Shown: positions 23,701 to 35,999, counted from the first letter of the stretch. The stretch is 60,000 nt of DNA from Acanthaster planci (GCF_001949145.1 NW_019091390.1:126001-186000); one strand, 5' to 3'. Translations and numbers: made by a program. Notes: generated by a model from the sequence alone, not told the origin.

Positions 23701-26576
23701 GAAGAATGTGATTTCTCCGGAATTTTCTCCCAGATGTTAGGGTGTTTAGCCGAAAAAAAAATTGGTTTTGAGAGTCTTAATCATCAGGTTTTGCTACATG
23801 TACCTGTTCCTAGGCCTAATACATGTAAACATTCATTCCTTTTTGTCACCTCAACAGTTTGTGGATTTATTTTTATTGCCCAATCTCATTCTTGGCTAGC
23901 AGCCACAAGTGTTAGTCGTTGTGTTTGGGAGTTGAACTCCACTCCAAGTGTTCTGCCACAATTTAAATACAATCATCGTGGGTGGAGGGGGAGAATGTGG
24001 GACTGGAGGGATCTTTCAAGGTTTCCTGTGAAAAAGGTGTGATTGATCAGGGTCAGTTGATTTATGTGGTTTGAATTCTGTTGACCACAAGAGTCTTTGA
24101 TAAGTCTGTGTGTGTAAGTAGCCTATCTTACTTGTGTTAAAGGTAGGGTAAGCAGTATTCCATATGTACATGTACTTGGCTTGGAGCCTATGTCACTTAA
24201 GTTGGGCCGGGACTGGGGGTGCCATCTACTGTGGACCCAACATCCCCAGATGTTCCAAGAAGTCGTTGGCCCATCACTCATCCCCTCAAGAAAGCGTCAA
24301 GGTCTCCTGGGACTTGCTCCAATTTATTTTGAGTCTTTTTGGGGAGAACTTGTGGAATTTCCAGCCCTCTCTGGAACAGTTTGTGCATCTGCACACTGTA
24401 GATAAACAGTGAGCAGATAAACTGTGGGACTCTTTGAATGCCCAACCAGTCATGTTGTTATTTTGACCCTGAGCTGATCTGATGGTTGTGCAACATGGGG
24501 GTCAGTGTCCTTACATGTACTGGGTTTGCGTACATGGCCATGGAACGAGAAGGAAATGGAATAAATGGAGAAACAATTTGTATACATGTACCATATTTTG
24601 CCCTTCCCGGCACTAAACTTTACACACGTACTTTGTTGAGAACAGCTAAAAAGAAGTTGTCCCTGAATTCGTCCAAGAAGATTCAAGGAATAGCCCCGAC
24701 AGTCCTGAATCTTCTGATTTCAGTATCATTTTTACATACATGTACGCACCCTAGGGGGTTGAGGCTAAAAAATGTACACGTATTCTGTACCAACCGGTTA
24801 CCAAGTACACATACTCCTGCAATGTACATGCAGTTCTGGGGGCATACTGGTACATGTGATATTTCATCTATTTCGTGGGACGGAAAATGTTGTGGGGACT
24901 CAGAAATGTCCCCACAACTCAGTTCAGATTTTCCCTGACGAAAAAAAAAACGGAATGCGGTGAATGCCTACCCACTCCAGCCCCAAATTTTCAACATGTC
25001 AGAGGGTCCCAGCTTCAGACCAAGAAGGACACCCTCTGTCTGGCCCTGCATTGTCCCTGAAAAAAACAGAGGCATTGTTCCCCCATCTCCCTCCTGCCTT
25101 CTCCGTTGCCGCTGTTGTCAGGCAGCTGTGGGTATTTTGGCGGGAATTTGTGCCATTGTTGTCAGAGCTATTGATCTGTTGGTACTGTCAGACAATGCAG
25201 TACACTGTATATTTCTGGTGATGATCTGCCCGCAATGCAGATGCGTGCTATGACCCCGGCATGCAGTGTCACCCCCAACAACAGTTGTCACAGAGCAAGG
25301 CCAGACGGTTTTCAGTAGAGAATTCTAGACAACAAAAATCTTTCTAAGGGGGTTGATGTGAGTCACACTAGAAATTTCAAAATAAGGACAGTGAACTCCA
25401 TCATGTTTACACATGTACTGGCTCAGCGTACACACTGTTCTTCAGATAATGTTCAACGCTTGCTGATGTGGTTACAGGAGGAATTACGCACGACTTCAAA
25501 AATTTCCTAAATATTAGTGTTTTGGGATTAAAAGATCTGTGCAGTGCATTTTTTTTTCACTATCTGAATTTGAAAATGAAACGTATTTCAATTAATCCTT
25601 CATGGGGAGGGGATTTTAAAAGGCACTGGTATTTCAGTGTCGCCGTATTTCCAATCACTCGAGAGCGAAATTGTCACCCTAGGGAGTGTCAGCCTTCAGC
25701 AGAAGGACCCACTCATCGGTTGAAAGAGCCACGTTGGTCGGTAGTGTTCATTTTGCCAATAGCGATGCGACTGCAGTGCTTGCGTTTCATGTCGTTTGAG
25801 AACCAGCAATGGGCAGTTACTACCTATGGAGCCTCCCCTTGCTACCTTAGGGAAACTGCACCCTTCTCTTGGTCCAGCTTGGGAGCAGGGACTCACACCT
25901 CAATATGTTGCCAGTACATTGATTTATACTGGACTTTGATGTTTTGCTGAATTCATTGTATGAACCCTCTCATTTATGCTTCGGTACAAGTATCTTTCTT
26001 ACCTGTCCTTTTCCTTGCTACAACTTGAGAGGACTCTTTGCATGTGTACATGTCGGTAAATGTACATGTACTGTATAAGGCAGAGTAAGGAAGAATAAGA
26101 TTTCATGGTCAGAGGCGATGACTCAATTGAGATTGGGGGGGAGTCTTTTGTCAACTGCGTTTGAAGTGGAAGTTTTCAAGTGTCAGGATTCTTCCTGTCC
26201 CAAGTGGACAGCGAGTGGTTAATACTTGGGCATTGCAGGCAGCACTGCCGGAAGCAGCTGGGGAAGATGACTGGGTGACCTTGCCAACCTTGGTCTTGAC
26301 CTCTGGCAAAGTGTAACAGGTGCTGATGCCAGTGGGATTGAGGTTGATGGTTGAAATTGATGGTTGAAACATCCCACGGCCATTTTGTGGCCTGTTCGGG
26401 CCAGCTGATCAGGTTAATGTGGGAGTTTTTATTCAGGGATTGTCTCCCCAGGAGTGTGACTGAAATTACCTGGTTATTCGGACATTTTGAGTTCTGGGTT
26501 ACTTACGTGTTGTCACTGGAAGTTCAACTATGGAAAAAGACAAGTGCCATGAAGTCAAGATTCTTGGCGGCAATGC
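20781..26576 (+). other. Intronic sequence, no gene recognised
   Basis: Contains a short GT microsatellite at 21402-21413, the perfect hairpin at 24889-24918 and scattered TACATGTAC palindromes. The stretch 21880-22010 is repeat-poor and could be conserved non-coding sequence. No exon, RNA gene or intact transposon was recognised. Confidence 0.5.
24889..24918. repeat. Perfect 11-bp stem hairpin
   Basis: GTTGTGGGGAC, an 8-base loop, then GTCCCCACAAC. It is not part of any repeat I can recognise and too short for a microRNA precursor. Confidence 0.6.
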
Positions 26577-26985
26577 AAATAATACTAATTGTTATTATTA
26601 AAACCGCTTTCCTTATCACAGGTATCTCAAACGCTTATACACCGAGAAAACAATGTACAGGTTGTTGCATTATAAAGAGAAACCACTACATAACAGGTAG
26701 ATCAAGACTTAAAATGCTTAAAAAGAGGATTTTTTTTTTTAATTGGATGTAAAACCTCTAAAGTATCAGCAGATCGGATGACTGTGGGTACATGTACCGG
26801 TAGGTTGTTCCACAGACGAAGGGGAGGGGGCATATATTTCGAATGTCTGATGGTGGCAGTATTTACATGTACATGTAGTTTTTGCCGAGTGATTGCCTCA
26901 GATACAAACCACACCTGAGGTTGTTGAGCGCACAGAGGTACGGTACATGTACATGTAGTCCTAGTTTGTTGCAACAACTCCATTT
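26577..26985 (-). mobile_element. 3' end of an L2-like non-LTR retrotransposon (ORF2 C-terminus plus tail)
   Basis: On the minus strand an open frame ending at 26702 contains PPLRLWNNLPVHV then IRSADTLEV and a Lys-rich end (PIKKKNPLFKHFK). This resembles the usual C-terminus of L2/CR1-type reverse transcriptase ORF2 (RLWNxLP...ADTLxxFKxxLKTxLF). Downstream on the same strand lie GCGTTTGAGATACCTGTGAT, AAGGAAAGCGGTTTTAATAA and TAACAATTAGTATTATT, close to the well-known L2-type tail with an AAAGCGCTTTATAAATA-like motif and an ATT-rich end. The element is 5'-truncated: no RT catalytic region is visible upstream, and a TACATGTAC insertion interrupts the frame. It is a dead fragment. Confidence 0.75.
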
Positions 26986-27339
26986 GTATGTATGTAATCT
27001 AAACAATTATGGTATTCTCAGAAAATGTAATCGACCCTGCAGCACACATGCACATGCAATCGAAAGCTATCCTTGGAAATTGGATTATACCCCGATATCC
27101 AGCAATTTTTAATGTCAAAATGCACTTTGGATATGTTACAACATATATTTGTTGTGCTTGGAGAGGAGGTTGATTTCATTGCATGTGAGTGGAAAAACCT
27201 GTTATCTGTTGTAACTTGTATCTCCCTCTCCGTTATTGGGTTTTTTTTTGCTTTTTTTTTTTACCTGTTTCTCACATATCATAAACCACACGTACATGTA
27301 CGTCCTTAGACAGTAACTATTTGGATAACCCTCTCAAAA

Positions 27340-27588
27340 CACTTTTGTTTGTAATAAAGGGTGAGAATATGCAATATCATTTAGGAAATTATTATCTCTG
27401 TAGGCTGTGATTGCCATTTAAGCTACCTTATATGCAATCTTGTTGTTTTGTTATTGATTGTAATTGTAATATTGACGAATGTAATGACTTACTGTCTCAC
27501 TTTGAAACAAGCCAATGGAAAGTAAATTTCCATGTGAATTTTTGCATGGACAATAGTAAATTTGAATCTTTGAATCTTTGAATCTTTT
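27340..27588 (+). mobile_element. 3' tail of a CR1-like LINE ending in (TTTGAATC)3
   Basis: The AT-rich stretch ends in ATGGACAATAGTAAATTTGAATC followed by three tandem 8-bp TTTGAATC units (27561-27584). Short 8-bp tandem repeats at the 3' end are typical of CR1-clade elements. No coding part is recognisable. The left boundary is a guess. Confidence 0.45.
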
Positions 27589-27589
27589 C

Positions 27590-27603
27590 AAGTGACGTCA
27601 CTT
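27590..27603. promoter_or_regulatory. Perfect palindromic CRE (AAGTGACGTCACTT)
   Basis: Contains the full CREB/ATF consensus TGACGTCA at 27593-27600 inside a 14-bp perfect palindrome, directly after the LINE tail. Whether it is bound is unknown. Confidence 0.4.
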
Positions 27604-29380
27604 CGTACAGATTGCCACGTGCCTCAGCATTAGCTTTGTGTGGTCCTTATTTTCTGTGCAGTGTGTTGGAGGAGATTTGCTCACTGCGTGTACACGCATC
27701 TAATGGCGTTGGACATGTATATATGTATGCTGTTGCAATTTTCCTTCAAAGATTGCGTGCCACGTGAGAGTTCAGAAGTTGAATTTTTGGGGGGCTCCTT
27801 TATAAGTTGTGTAAAGACTCACACTACATGTCCACGTACGTGTGTTCACAGGTAGTTCTTCATTCTCTTGGGCCCCCTGAGAGAAGTTCCACTGTACACT
27901 TTGCAGTCCCGGTTTTCCTTGATACTGTGCCATTATGTATTCACCGATCAATAGTGCACTTTCTTCCGCCTGTTGTTGAGACGGTTGCTCTGTGTTTGCT
28001 CCAAATCAACACATCAATAATTTAATAACGTGAGCCCTACTCTGCCCTTTTTCTGCCCTCTCTGTCCGTAATGTATACATGTGGAGATTGCCAATAGTAT
28101 TGATGCACAGTGCACGGATGCACCGGTACATGTACACGTATCCACCTGTATTGTCTGTGCCGTCCGACTGGGTCTGTGCTCATGCAGAATAAGATGTTGG
28201 GTCAATCTTGCAATGTCTCCTCAAAAAAAAAAAATTGGTGAACCGTGGATGTAAACTTTTCTTTCCGTCTCTCTCTAGCTCCAAAAATACCACTGCCTGC
28301 AATTTCCTCTCCACAAACCCTGTGGACCTGATCCTATTAGTACCGTATGTTCCGCTTCTAAATCTTTGAAGATCCAACGTGTAAATTGTTAATTCTTAGC
28401 ATTCATTTCAAAGCAGATTCAGACAGAGGCCACTGTGCTACGTGGTTGCAGTGTGCCGTGCAGTAATACACGGACCATCAAAATCAAGCAAACCTGAGCC
28501 CAATTTCATTGGCCTGTTACAAAGCACAGGACAGTACATGAATGTCAAGCAAAAGAATGACGGCCAGTCAAATTATCAATTGTACACTACAGTTTCTCTG
28601 ACATTTTGACTGGTCACCTGTTTTTATCCAAGTATTTTAAATAGCTGACTAACCAGCTACGTATGAAATTGCTCCCACGTTAGAGATCAGGTAAGTTTAT
28701 GGCGGTACCGTATTTATGTGCACGTTGGAGTAGCATGTGTTGGACAGGGTACCAGTCGTTGAGCAGTGAGCAGTGTTGCTAAGCTACATTACACTGTAGA
28801 TTTCAGAGGCATTTATGAAAGTTGAGCCCATTGAAATGGTTACACTCTACATGTTGTTCATCAATTCTACTCATTCACCAAATGTATCAAGTAACAACCC
28901 CCCACCCTTTTCCCTCGCTACCCACGCCAAAGGACGGCACTTCTGCTGTCTTTCTCCCTTTTTTCTTAATAGATCTTCCCCGCCCTTGTAATTTAACGCT
29001 CCTGAGAGAGAGGGGGGGGGAGCATGCTCCTGCAGTGTAGTTGTACGATCAATACAAGTCTGCGTCTGAGTACTGACCCCGTTGTCGCTTGGCCGGCGAG
29101 ACTTTTGTTGGATGGAAGGAGTCGCATGTCTCCTGCAGCTAGCAATTAAAGTAACACTACGCCAGTTTGTGTATGTGTGTGTGGGGGGGTGGATATTGCC
29201 AGGATCTATATTTAGATGGTTCCACAGCATTAAAGAGGCTGTGGAAGACGACATAGAGCAAGGATGTTGCGTTTGCTGCAGTTATGCAATTATAAGAAAA
29301 ATCTTGTCAGAGGTGAAGAGAAATGCTCTCTAGAAAATTCCATATGACTGTTCTACCCGTGATCGGAACATACGTCAGGT

Positions 29381-29422
29381 GCCTGGAAGAAGGTTGTAAG
29401 CACTTACGAACCTTTTACCGGG
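29381..29422. repeat. Palindrome A of a duplicated pair
   Basis: CCTGGAAGAAGGTTGTAAG is followed at once by CACTTACGAACCTTTTACCGGG, giving near-perfect inverted arms around GTAAGCACTTAC. It resembles the palindrome at 29669-29710. Confidence 0.6.
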
Positions 29423-29668
29423 AAGCATAATCGCTGCAAAAAAACATATGTATGCAACTGTTTTATTTGAATGAAACGTAAAGATTTCTTTGCAAATAGT
29501 TACAGAAAAATTTCTGAAGTCGTTTTGTACCGGTGAGTTGTTCAAAGGTTGTTTTTTTTGCACAGCCTGTGTTGATTTTGTAATAAATTTCATCCGTTTT
29601 TACTAAATAAAGAGAGTGTGTTTCTTATGCCCCTTACCAGGAACATTTTGTCGATTGTGATCACGCTT

Positions 29669-29710
29669 CCGGGCAAAAGGGTGTAAGCGCGTTTATGACC
29701 TTTTGCCCGG
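29669..29710. repeat. Palindrome B of a duplicated pair
   Basis: The perfect 12-bp arms CCGGGCAAAAGG and CCTTTTGCCCGG surround GTGTAAGCGCGTTTATGA. The sequence is related to 29381-29422, about 290 bp away, so the two may be ends or subterminal repeats of one element. Confidence 0.7.
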
Positions 29711-32159
29711 CGCACGACGATATGTGAATTGACAATACATTTAGGCCTTCAACGCAAACCTTGTCAGCTTGGTAACCAGCCGTATAGCGCATTTATAGTG
29801 TACTTACTCATTTTGGTACATTGAGTTGGCAATTACACCGCAAGTCATGCTTTTTTTTTAACAATACATTGTTGAGGGTTTTCTGAGAAAAATTGACGAT
29901 GTTACAACTGTGAATGTCAATATAGACAGTAAATAGCGCCCTCGTTTGATTCTCAGAATCTGAGAACCCAAACTGGAGCACTCGGCGCTTTTTTTTTTGG
30001 CTCGTAAAGGAAGAGGACCCTGCCCCAGATGTGCATGCTTCCACTTTGATTAGATTATTATGCCTGTGCCCGCCTGAAGGCAACCTGGGGAGGTTGCTTA
30101 TTTGCCTGTCATAAAAAGAGGAAAATGTCTCTACTTGTGACTCGCCGCCGAGATTGGGTCTTGCGATGGGCTCCGGTATCGCCCATTAGGGCTTTCTGCT
30201 ACACACACACATGTGTGCACCTTGGTGCTGCCACTTGGGTAAACGCACTTTAGGAAGTGTTGTAACCTTCCAAGAGGACAGGTAAACTCCCTCTCTGGCT
30301 GCGATTCGGTTCAGTTTGCAGTCCACTGTGGCAGACATTAGGGTGGTGAGCGCAGCATTGCCACTGGGCAAATTATCAATTTGAGAGTAATTTTATGCCT
30401 CTGCCAATTTGTCAGGGCAGGTAATAAAAGTTGTGTAGTAAAATGCACCGGGCGATATTCGCTCAGTTGTACTCTGCCTTCCGATAATGTGCAGACATCT
30501 GCGACTTGTGTGTTTGATGGAATATTATGGATAGATACATACACGAACCTTACACATTCTTCTGACTTGACGTACAAGTACATGTAGATGGTAGGGAGAG
30601 ACTTCAAAATGATAAATGGATATAATCAAAATTACAAAGATTTAAAAAGGCACCCTATTGAAAAAGTGTTCAGACATGCCTCAAAGAAACACAGAGCTTT
30701 TGAGTTTAAATCGCCCATGGAAGATAAACAAGTTCAAGATTGGAAACAATAAACACGGTCCATTTATTGCCACTGATGTTACGAATCATCTCATGAATTT
30801 GTAGAATGGACAATTTGTCACATGTTCTGTGTTTGCTGCGACAAAAGCGATTAAAAAAAACTTAAAGGAGTTGTGCGTAGCATAGTAATCTGTTTAAGAT
30901 TGACATGCACGTGCTGCTCAGTGAATACGGCACCACATATTTCAAGGAAAATACAAAATAATATTTTTCGGTCCCATAACTCAACTCGGGAGTTGCCTCC
31001 TTGTATGTGTCAACCCAATGAACTGCCAATGCAACTTTGGATTGAAGATCATGTATGTGGTTTCTCGCAAAATCACCTGTTTCTTCCCCGTATTGTGGCT
31101 CACAGTGGAATGACAATGTGCCGTGTTAAAATCGATGATTTCAAATGGATCTCATTTAGTAAGCCATGAAGAGAACATAAACGTAAAACAAACAGCGAAA
31201 GAAATCTAGAAACTGACCCTAGTCTAGTCATATATATTGTACATGCATCAACATCGTTGTATGAGACCTGTATTGTGTGCATTTTCCAGGAAAGCAGGCA
31301 TCAAATTCCAATTTGTATGTCATTAAGCAAGATTTATAATACTTGCATGGTAGATGAGACGGTGTTATATGAACAACAGTGTAATTTCCGGTGCTGGCCA
31401 GAGAACAAAGGACGTGGCATCGGACTTGCCTGCACACATTAAAAATGCAGTACATGTTTATCCCGCTGCTAAGGGACTGTATCTCATAGATGTACTTTAC
31501 AGTGTGTGTGCAAAGCAGCGCACCACAAAGAAAAGGTGCGTACTGTACAAGTAGTTTTCAGTGGTGTCTCCTGCCACGAAAAACAATAAAAATGCAACAG
31601 CTTTGCTGGTGTTGATACACCTTTCACAGCATTAACTTTTCGTTAAGAATCCATTTTTAAACCTTTTAAAAATACTTGGCATGGGCAGAATGCATGCACT
31701 TTGTCACGTATACAGGATTGTTTTTTGTGAGAACAGGTTTATTAGACTTGACATAGTACGCAAAAAAAGAGGGAAGATTCAGGTTTGTTGATTTATATAC
31801 ACATGTGAACATTTTTTGTACAGGATAGATAATGTACCAGTATATTTAGTTTCAAAAGGCTATAACATACATGTACATTGTACTGGAAACAGTGTAGATA
31901 GCTCTCGAATTGCCTGCTATACGTTCATGTATGAGTGGCCAAAGTTTACCCAAATTTCACCCTTTGTTTGTGTCAGATTTACCCTTAGGAATGAGCCCTG
32001 TTTTCCTGTGGTATGTAGCTGTACAGCTCAGTATTTGGTCGTAACTGTGTGAGCTTTTTGGTGAATTATTCAGTTGCTTTTATACTGACTGCTAGCTGTA
32101 GTTTCACCAGCCGGCGGTTGGCAAAGAGACGTGGGGCTGTGATGCAGAAAGAGTAGACC

Positions 32160-32420
32160 CTATAAGTTAACAGGTCTATGAAATGATCGGTGTACTGTCT
32201 GGGCATGTCACCACGCATTGGAGCTGCCCGTTAATGCTCGTATTTTTATGGCTTTTCTCCAGTCTCATTGGCATTTTGGTGATCACTGGATCCTTCCAAT
32301 CCCTGGGCTTAATTGCTGCTTTTGTGCGACAAGCTTGGGTGCTTTTAATCATGTTGGAAACACAATGAGGAGGGACCCGTGCTGGCCAGGAACGAGTAAT
32401 TGATGACATCTCTCATAATC
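32160..32420 (+). promoter_or_regulatory. Candidate intronic regulatory element
   Basis: A repeat-free stretch with GCTTAATTGCTGC, TTTTTATGGC and GAGTAATTGATGACATC, which are homeobox-type cores. No coding potential was recognised. Support is only compositional. Confidence 0.2.
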
Positions 32421-33859
32421 TGCCTGGGCAAATTAGTTTCATGGAACGTTATTTCATTCCTTTTGCTGATGGATGAAGCGTTCAAAGTCTGTAAAATAAA
32501 ACGGGTGGAATATGGACTACTGTAAGATAAAAACAGTAAACTCCAATGTATTCCACTGTGCTTTTTATTAAGCTGTCTTTAGTCATTAACATTATAAAAA
32601 AAATTATATAGCTGACTATACAATTTTTTGAAATTTAAATGAAAGATTGTAGATACGTATGGGCACTGTCTTTTTATATTAGTTTAGTCTTTTATCACAT
32701 TGCATATTAGTTCGCAAGGAATAGTGTGTTGAATTTACGCTGAAGATTGAGAGCAAAACAAAAGTAAAAAACACAAATCTCTGTACGGTATTTAAATTAT
32801 TCTTAGACAGAATAAATGCTCAACAATGTGAGTAGATGCAGTCAAATATGCAGCAAGGGAATTTAATCATGGAAACACGAGTGTCTGTTTATTTCTGCAA
32901 TTTACCATAGCTACGTTTGTGTATTGAATTTGAGGTCACTCTCCTTAATTCTGATAGAGGGCGCTATTTCAATATTGCAGTCTCCCTGTGGTCTGCTTTT
33001 TAATGGATAGTGCTTTTTTTAGAGTTTGAAATGTGTGTGTGCATTTACGTGTATTCTGTCAGAAAAAAAGCACACTTCACAAGTAATACAGAATTTTAAA
33101 ATTTGCTGAAGGGGAATATGCATTCTACAATGCTGTCATTTCCACCATTCAATTCATGTCAAATCCCTCCTGTCAATGTATTAGTGTATGCTACTTTAAC
33201 AAATTAAATTGGAGATGGCAGAAAATTGTTTGGATAATACCCATACCTCTCCTTGATTCCAGTTCTCAAAGGACTCTTTAGCCCTGTGGATAGTCGGTAA
33301 TGTGTTAGGCTGGTTGGCACTAATTGTCTGCTACCCAGATTATTTCCCTTTGTGTGCGGCTGGCCTTGTAGCCCAGGTTGTGCTTTGTGGACGGGTCCCT
33401 GCTGTTGTTGTCAAAAGGCACAAGAAAAATATGAACCCAGCCAAGAGCTCGGGTGTTAAAAAAACCCGGAGAGAGGAGATTAATAAAAAAAAAAAAAAGA
33501 GCTGGTTGAATGTGCTCACAAGCCAGTGAATGGACTGACAGGGTTAGGCTAGGCTGTGCACACGACAGACAGACCGGGCAAACACTGAGATGACCCTGGG
33601 TGGATTAAAGTCTCCCTCAGCTTGGCATTTCACTCTGTTGTCATCCACTGTGACTGCAGGGAAAAAAACCACTCTCCACTGTTTGCCGTTCAGATCTGGA
33701 GGAGAAAAAGGAAGAGCTAGAGCAAAGATGACATGAAAGGAGTAATACCTTCTCAAAGGGACTTGTGTATGTTCCTGTTACGCAACCTGGTTTGGGGATA
33801 TTATCATATTTTTCTCCCCTCTCTTCTACTGGAATAGTGGGGGGGAGTTTGCTCATGTA

Positions 33860-34410
33860 CTCAGCGGATACAACCCGGAGACGAGGCCTTGGGTTCCACT
33901 CCAGTGATTCCTTTATGAGTTCGTGGTGGGGTTGACCCTCGACTGAATAGCGACGCGGTTTATTGAGCAAACAGCGAGGCCGGGTCCGCAGCACCAAGCC
34001 ACTAGCGATTGTGTGTATTCACCCACTTCATTCATAGCTGGAGATGCAGTAGACGTGGTCTGTTAGAATTCCATTCTTTCCTCTCTTCACCGGTTTTTCT
34101 TTTTTGTTCACGGGTGAAGACTCGCAGACAGGGACTACCGTATTCAGCAGTTGCCCTAAAAGTTGCGTATGTGTACTCATCCCTTTTCATTTGCAACTAA
34201 TTTTTGTGTGTGTGTCCTCCGAGTCGTGACACATCGAGTCGGGAATCCCGACACTTCTGGGATTTTTTTTTTCCCCGTGTGTGGTCACGCTGCCAACTAA
34301 AATCCCTGTGTCTGGAACATCCAGTGATTGTGGTATCGTACTCAACTGGCAACCAGCCCCAGCTAGCTTGGTTCTGTGCACTGGGGATTGATTCTACCTA
34401 AGCTATACCT
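33860..34410 (+). promoter_or_regulatory. Candidate alternative promoter and 5' UTR of PTBP
   Basis: This stretch is richer in CpG than the surrounding intron (for example GACCCTCGACTGAATAGCGACGCGG and GCGAGGCCGGGTCCGCAGC). It lies directly before the ATG of the putative alternative first exon at 34411. There is no clear TATA box, which fits a CpG-type promoter. An in-frame TAA nine bases before the ATG marks the 5' limit of the reading frame. The start site cannot be placed from sequence. Confidence 0.35.
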
Positions 34411-34557
34411 ATGTACTTTGTCGATCCGTACGCCAGTGGCGAGATGATTCTAGCACCCAGTGGGGCACCATATGGGACTGTGCCCGTTGTGGCGGTACCC
34501 CAAAGCCACCCCACCGCTAGTTACGTGTACAGCTCATCGAGTAGAAAACGAGGCCTG
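34411..34557 (+). CDS. PTBP: Putative alternative first coding exon of PTBP (49 codons)
   Basis: An open frame starting MYFVDPYASGEMILAP and ending ASYVYSSSSRKRGL stops exactly at a good donor (GGCCTG|GTAAGG). The junction is phase 0, so it would splice in frame to RGSDELF at 44926. The peptide is rich in Pro, Ser, Ala and Tyr with a basic RKRG end that would extend the nuclear localisation signal. The frame is closed upstream by TAA, so this is a first exon and not a cassette. The first ATG has a weak start context; the second Met (34444, preceded by GGCGAG) is better. I do not recognise the peptide from other species. Support comes from the open frame, phase match, donor and local CpG content; I infer a second promoter giving a longer N-terminus than the exon at 2576. 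Confidence 0.6.
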
Positions 34558-35231
34558 GTAAGGATGCACATGTACTTGTATAGTTACATGTAGGGGTTGT
34601 TACGTTCATTCATACGTATTTTGCATGAAATGCTGCTGGTAGACGGTGTTTCATATCCAACAGTACTATAATACGTAACATGATGTACATGTGATTTTGT
34701 TTTGTTTTCTGCTTTTGCCTATGTGTTCAAAGAAGTGTAAAATTCATGTACAAGTGTTCGTTTGTCTTAATTTTGGAGCAGCCTGTGAAGCACTTTTGTG
34801 AATATTGTGCGCACCTTTTTTTTTTCCTGCCACATAAAATTGCAATCTCAAGTCTGCTTCTTGTGTGAAATGAAATAACATAAAATTCTCAGCAATTTGA
34901 TTCTGGGTACCAGACCAATTCTTAACTAATGTTTATTGTTACATGTACCAGTAGTTATTTTTCCAACACATTGTTAGAACCAGCTTCCTATTGCTGAATG
35001 TGTTTCATTATATTTCCACATGCACATGTACGTGGGAAAGAGTGTCTTACACAGATATCACTTGACACCTTGTGCACAAGCCTCATGTGACTGGTCTGAA
35101 AATATTGAAGCGATAACTTAGGTTTTACTAAGTAAGCGCTTCAATCTTTTCCCTGCTAAATGTGACTTTTTAGGGCATGTTGCCACTTTCTGATAGCTTG
35201 CTTGCAAAGGAAAATAAGCCGATGTCTGTAT

Positions 35232-35530
35232 ATGGGTCATTCCTCGGGGTTGGGGCACAATTTGTGTGGTGTCCTTGTCACATGGGTGACTTTTACCATG
35301 GAGGTAGAATCACTCTACCTCCATGCTTTTACCACCCGTCATGACCAGTAGAGTAGGTCATTTACTCGGTAAAAGTAACACACACCTCTGTATTCAGCCT
35401 TGCAAGATGTATACTTTGGAATCCACATGCAGGGAAATAGCTGTTCATTTTTACAGGAACCCACGCAATGGACACCCACGTAAAGGACACCTGTCACAAA
35501 TTGTGCCCCAACCTCATGGAATGACCAACA
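35232..35530. mobile_element. ~299-bp MITE with ATGGGTCATTCC termini and central palindrome
   Basis: The left end ATGGGTCATTCC, then TCGGGGTTGGGGCACAATTT, is matched in inverted orientation by AAATTGTGCCCCAACCTCA then TGGAATGACC at the right end. The centre holds a second palindrome, CATGGAGGTAGA then TCTACCTCCATG (35298-35326). No coding capacity was found. The terminus and the internal TGTCCTTGTCAC resemble the element at 17385-17640. Confidence 0.85.
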
Positions 35531-35999
35531 TGGAACTCTCACCTGTAATGTGTCTGTCATATGCTCCACTTTGATCATCTTTAGATGTGTTTTTGAGAGG
35601 GTTCTCCATTTGTTTGAATTGCAGCATATTTAAAAGTGGCACTGCAATCGGATTGTAGGGTGCCGTTTCTTGATAAAACACAGTGATAAGGTTTCCTAAA
35701 TGCTGCCTATGATGTTGATCATGTTTGGATGTGTGCGTGCTTGGAAGAGATTTCCAGCCTAACAGCAACTAACACGTACGCCCTCCGTTTGGCCTTTGGC
35801 ACAAGTGCAATCTCCCTTCGGGGATACTTCCTGTTTCTATAGTGGAAAACTAAGTTACAGTGTACACGCACATCAGTTATATTATAGGGGGGGCATGTAG
35901 GGAAAATATAGGTCAGTGTACAGATTTTCAAATTGCAGGTCCCGGTACATGTACATTTTCTTTTTATGTTTTTCATATACTTGCACATGTACTTAAACA

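Larger units (their letters stand above)
27604..33859 (+). other. Intronic sequence, no gene recognised
   Basis: Contains the paired palindromes at 29381-29422 and 29669-29710, a repeat-poor stretch at 32160-32420 with homeodomain-like sites, and an AT-rich segment at 32440-33260. Open frames are short and without domains. Confidence 0.5.

Noticed and set aside
24889-24918. microRNA precursor
   Set aside because: The stem is only 11 bp; known microRNA hairpins need about 22 paired bases per arm. No known deuterostome microRNA seed-plus-star pair was recognised anywhere in the window.
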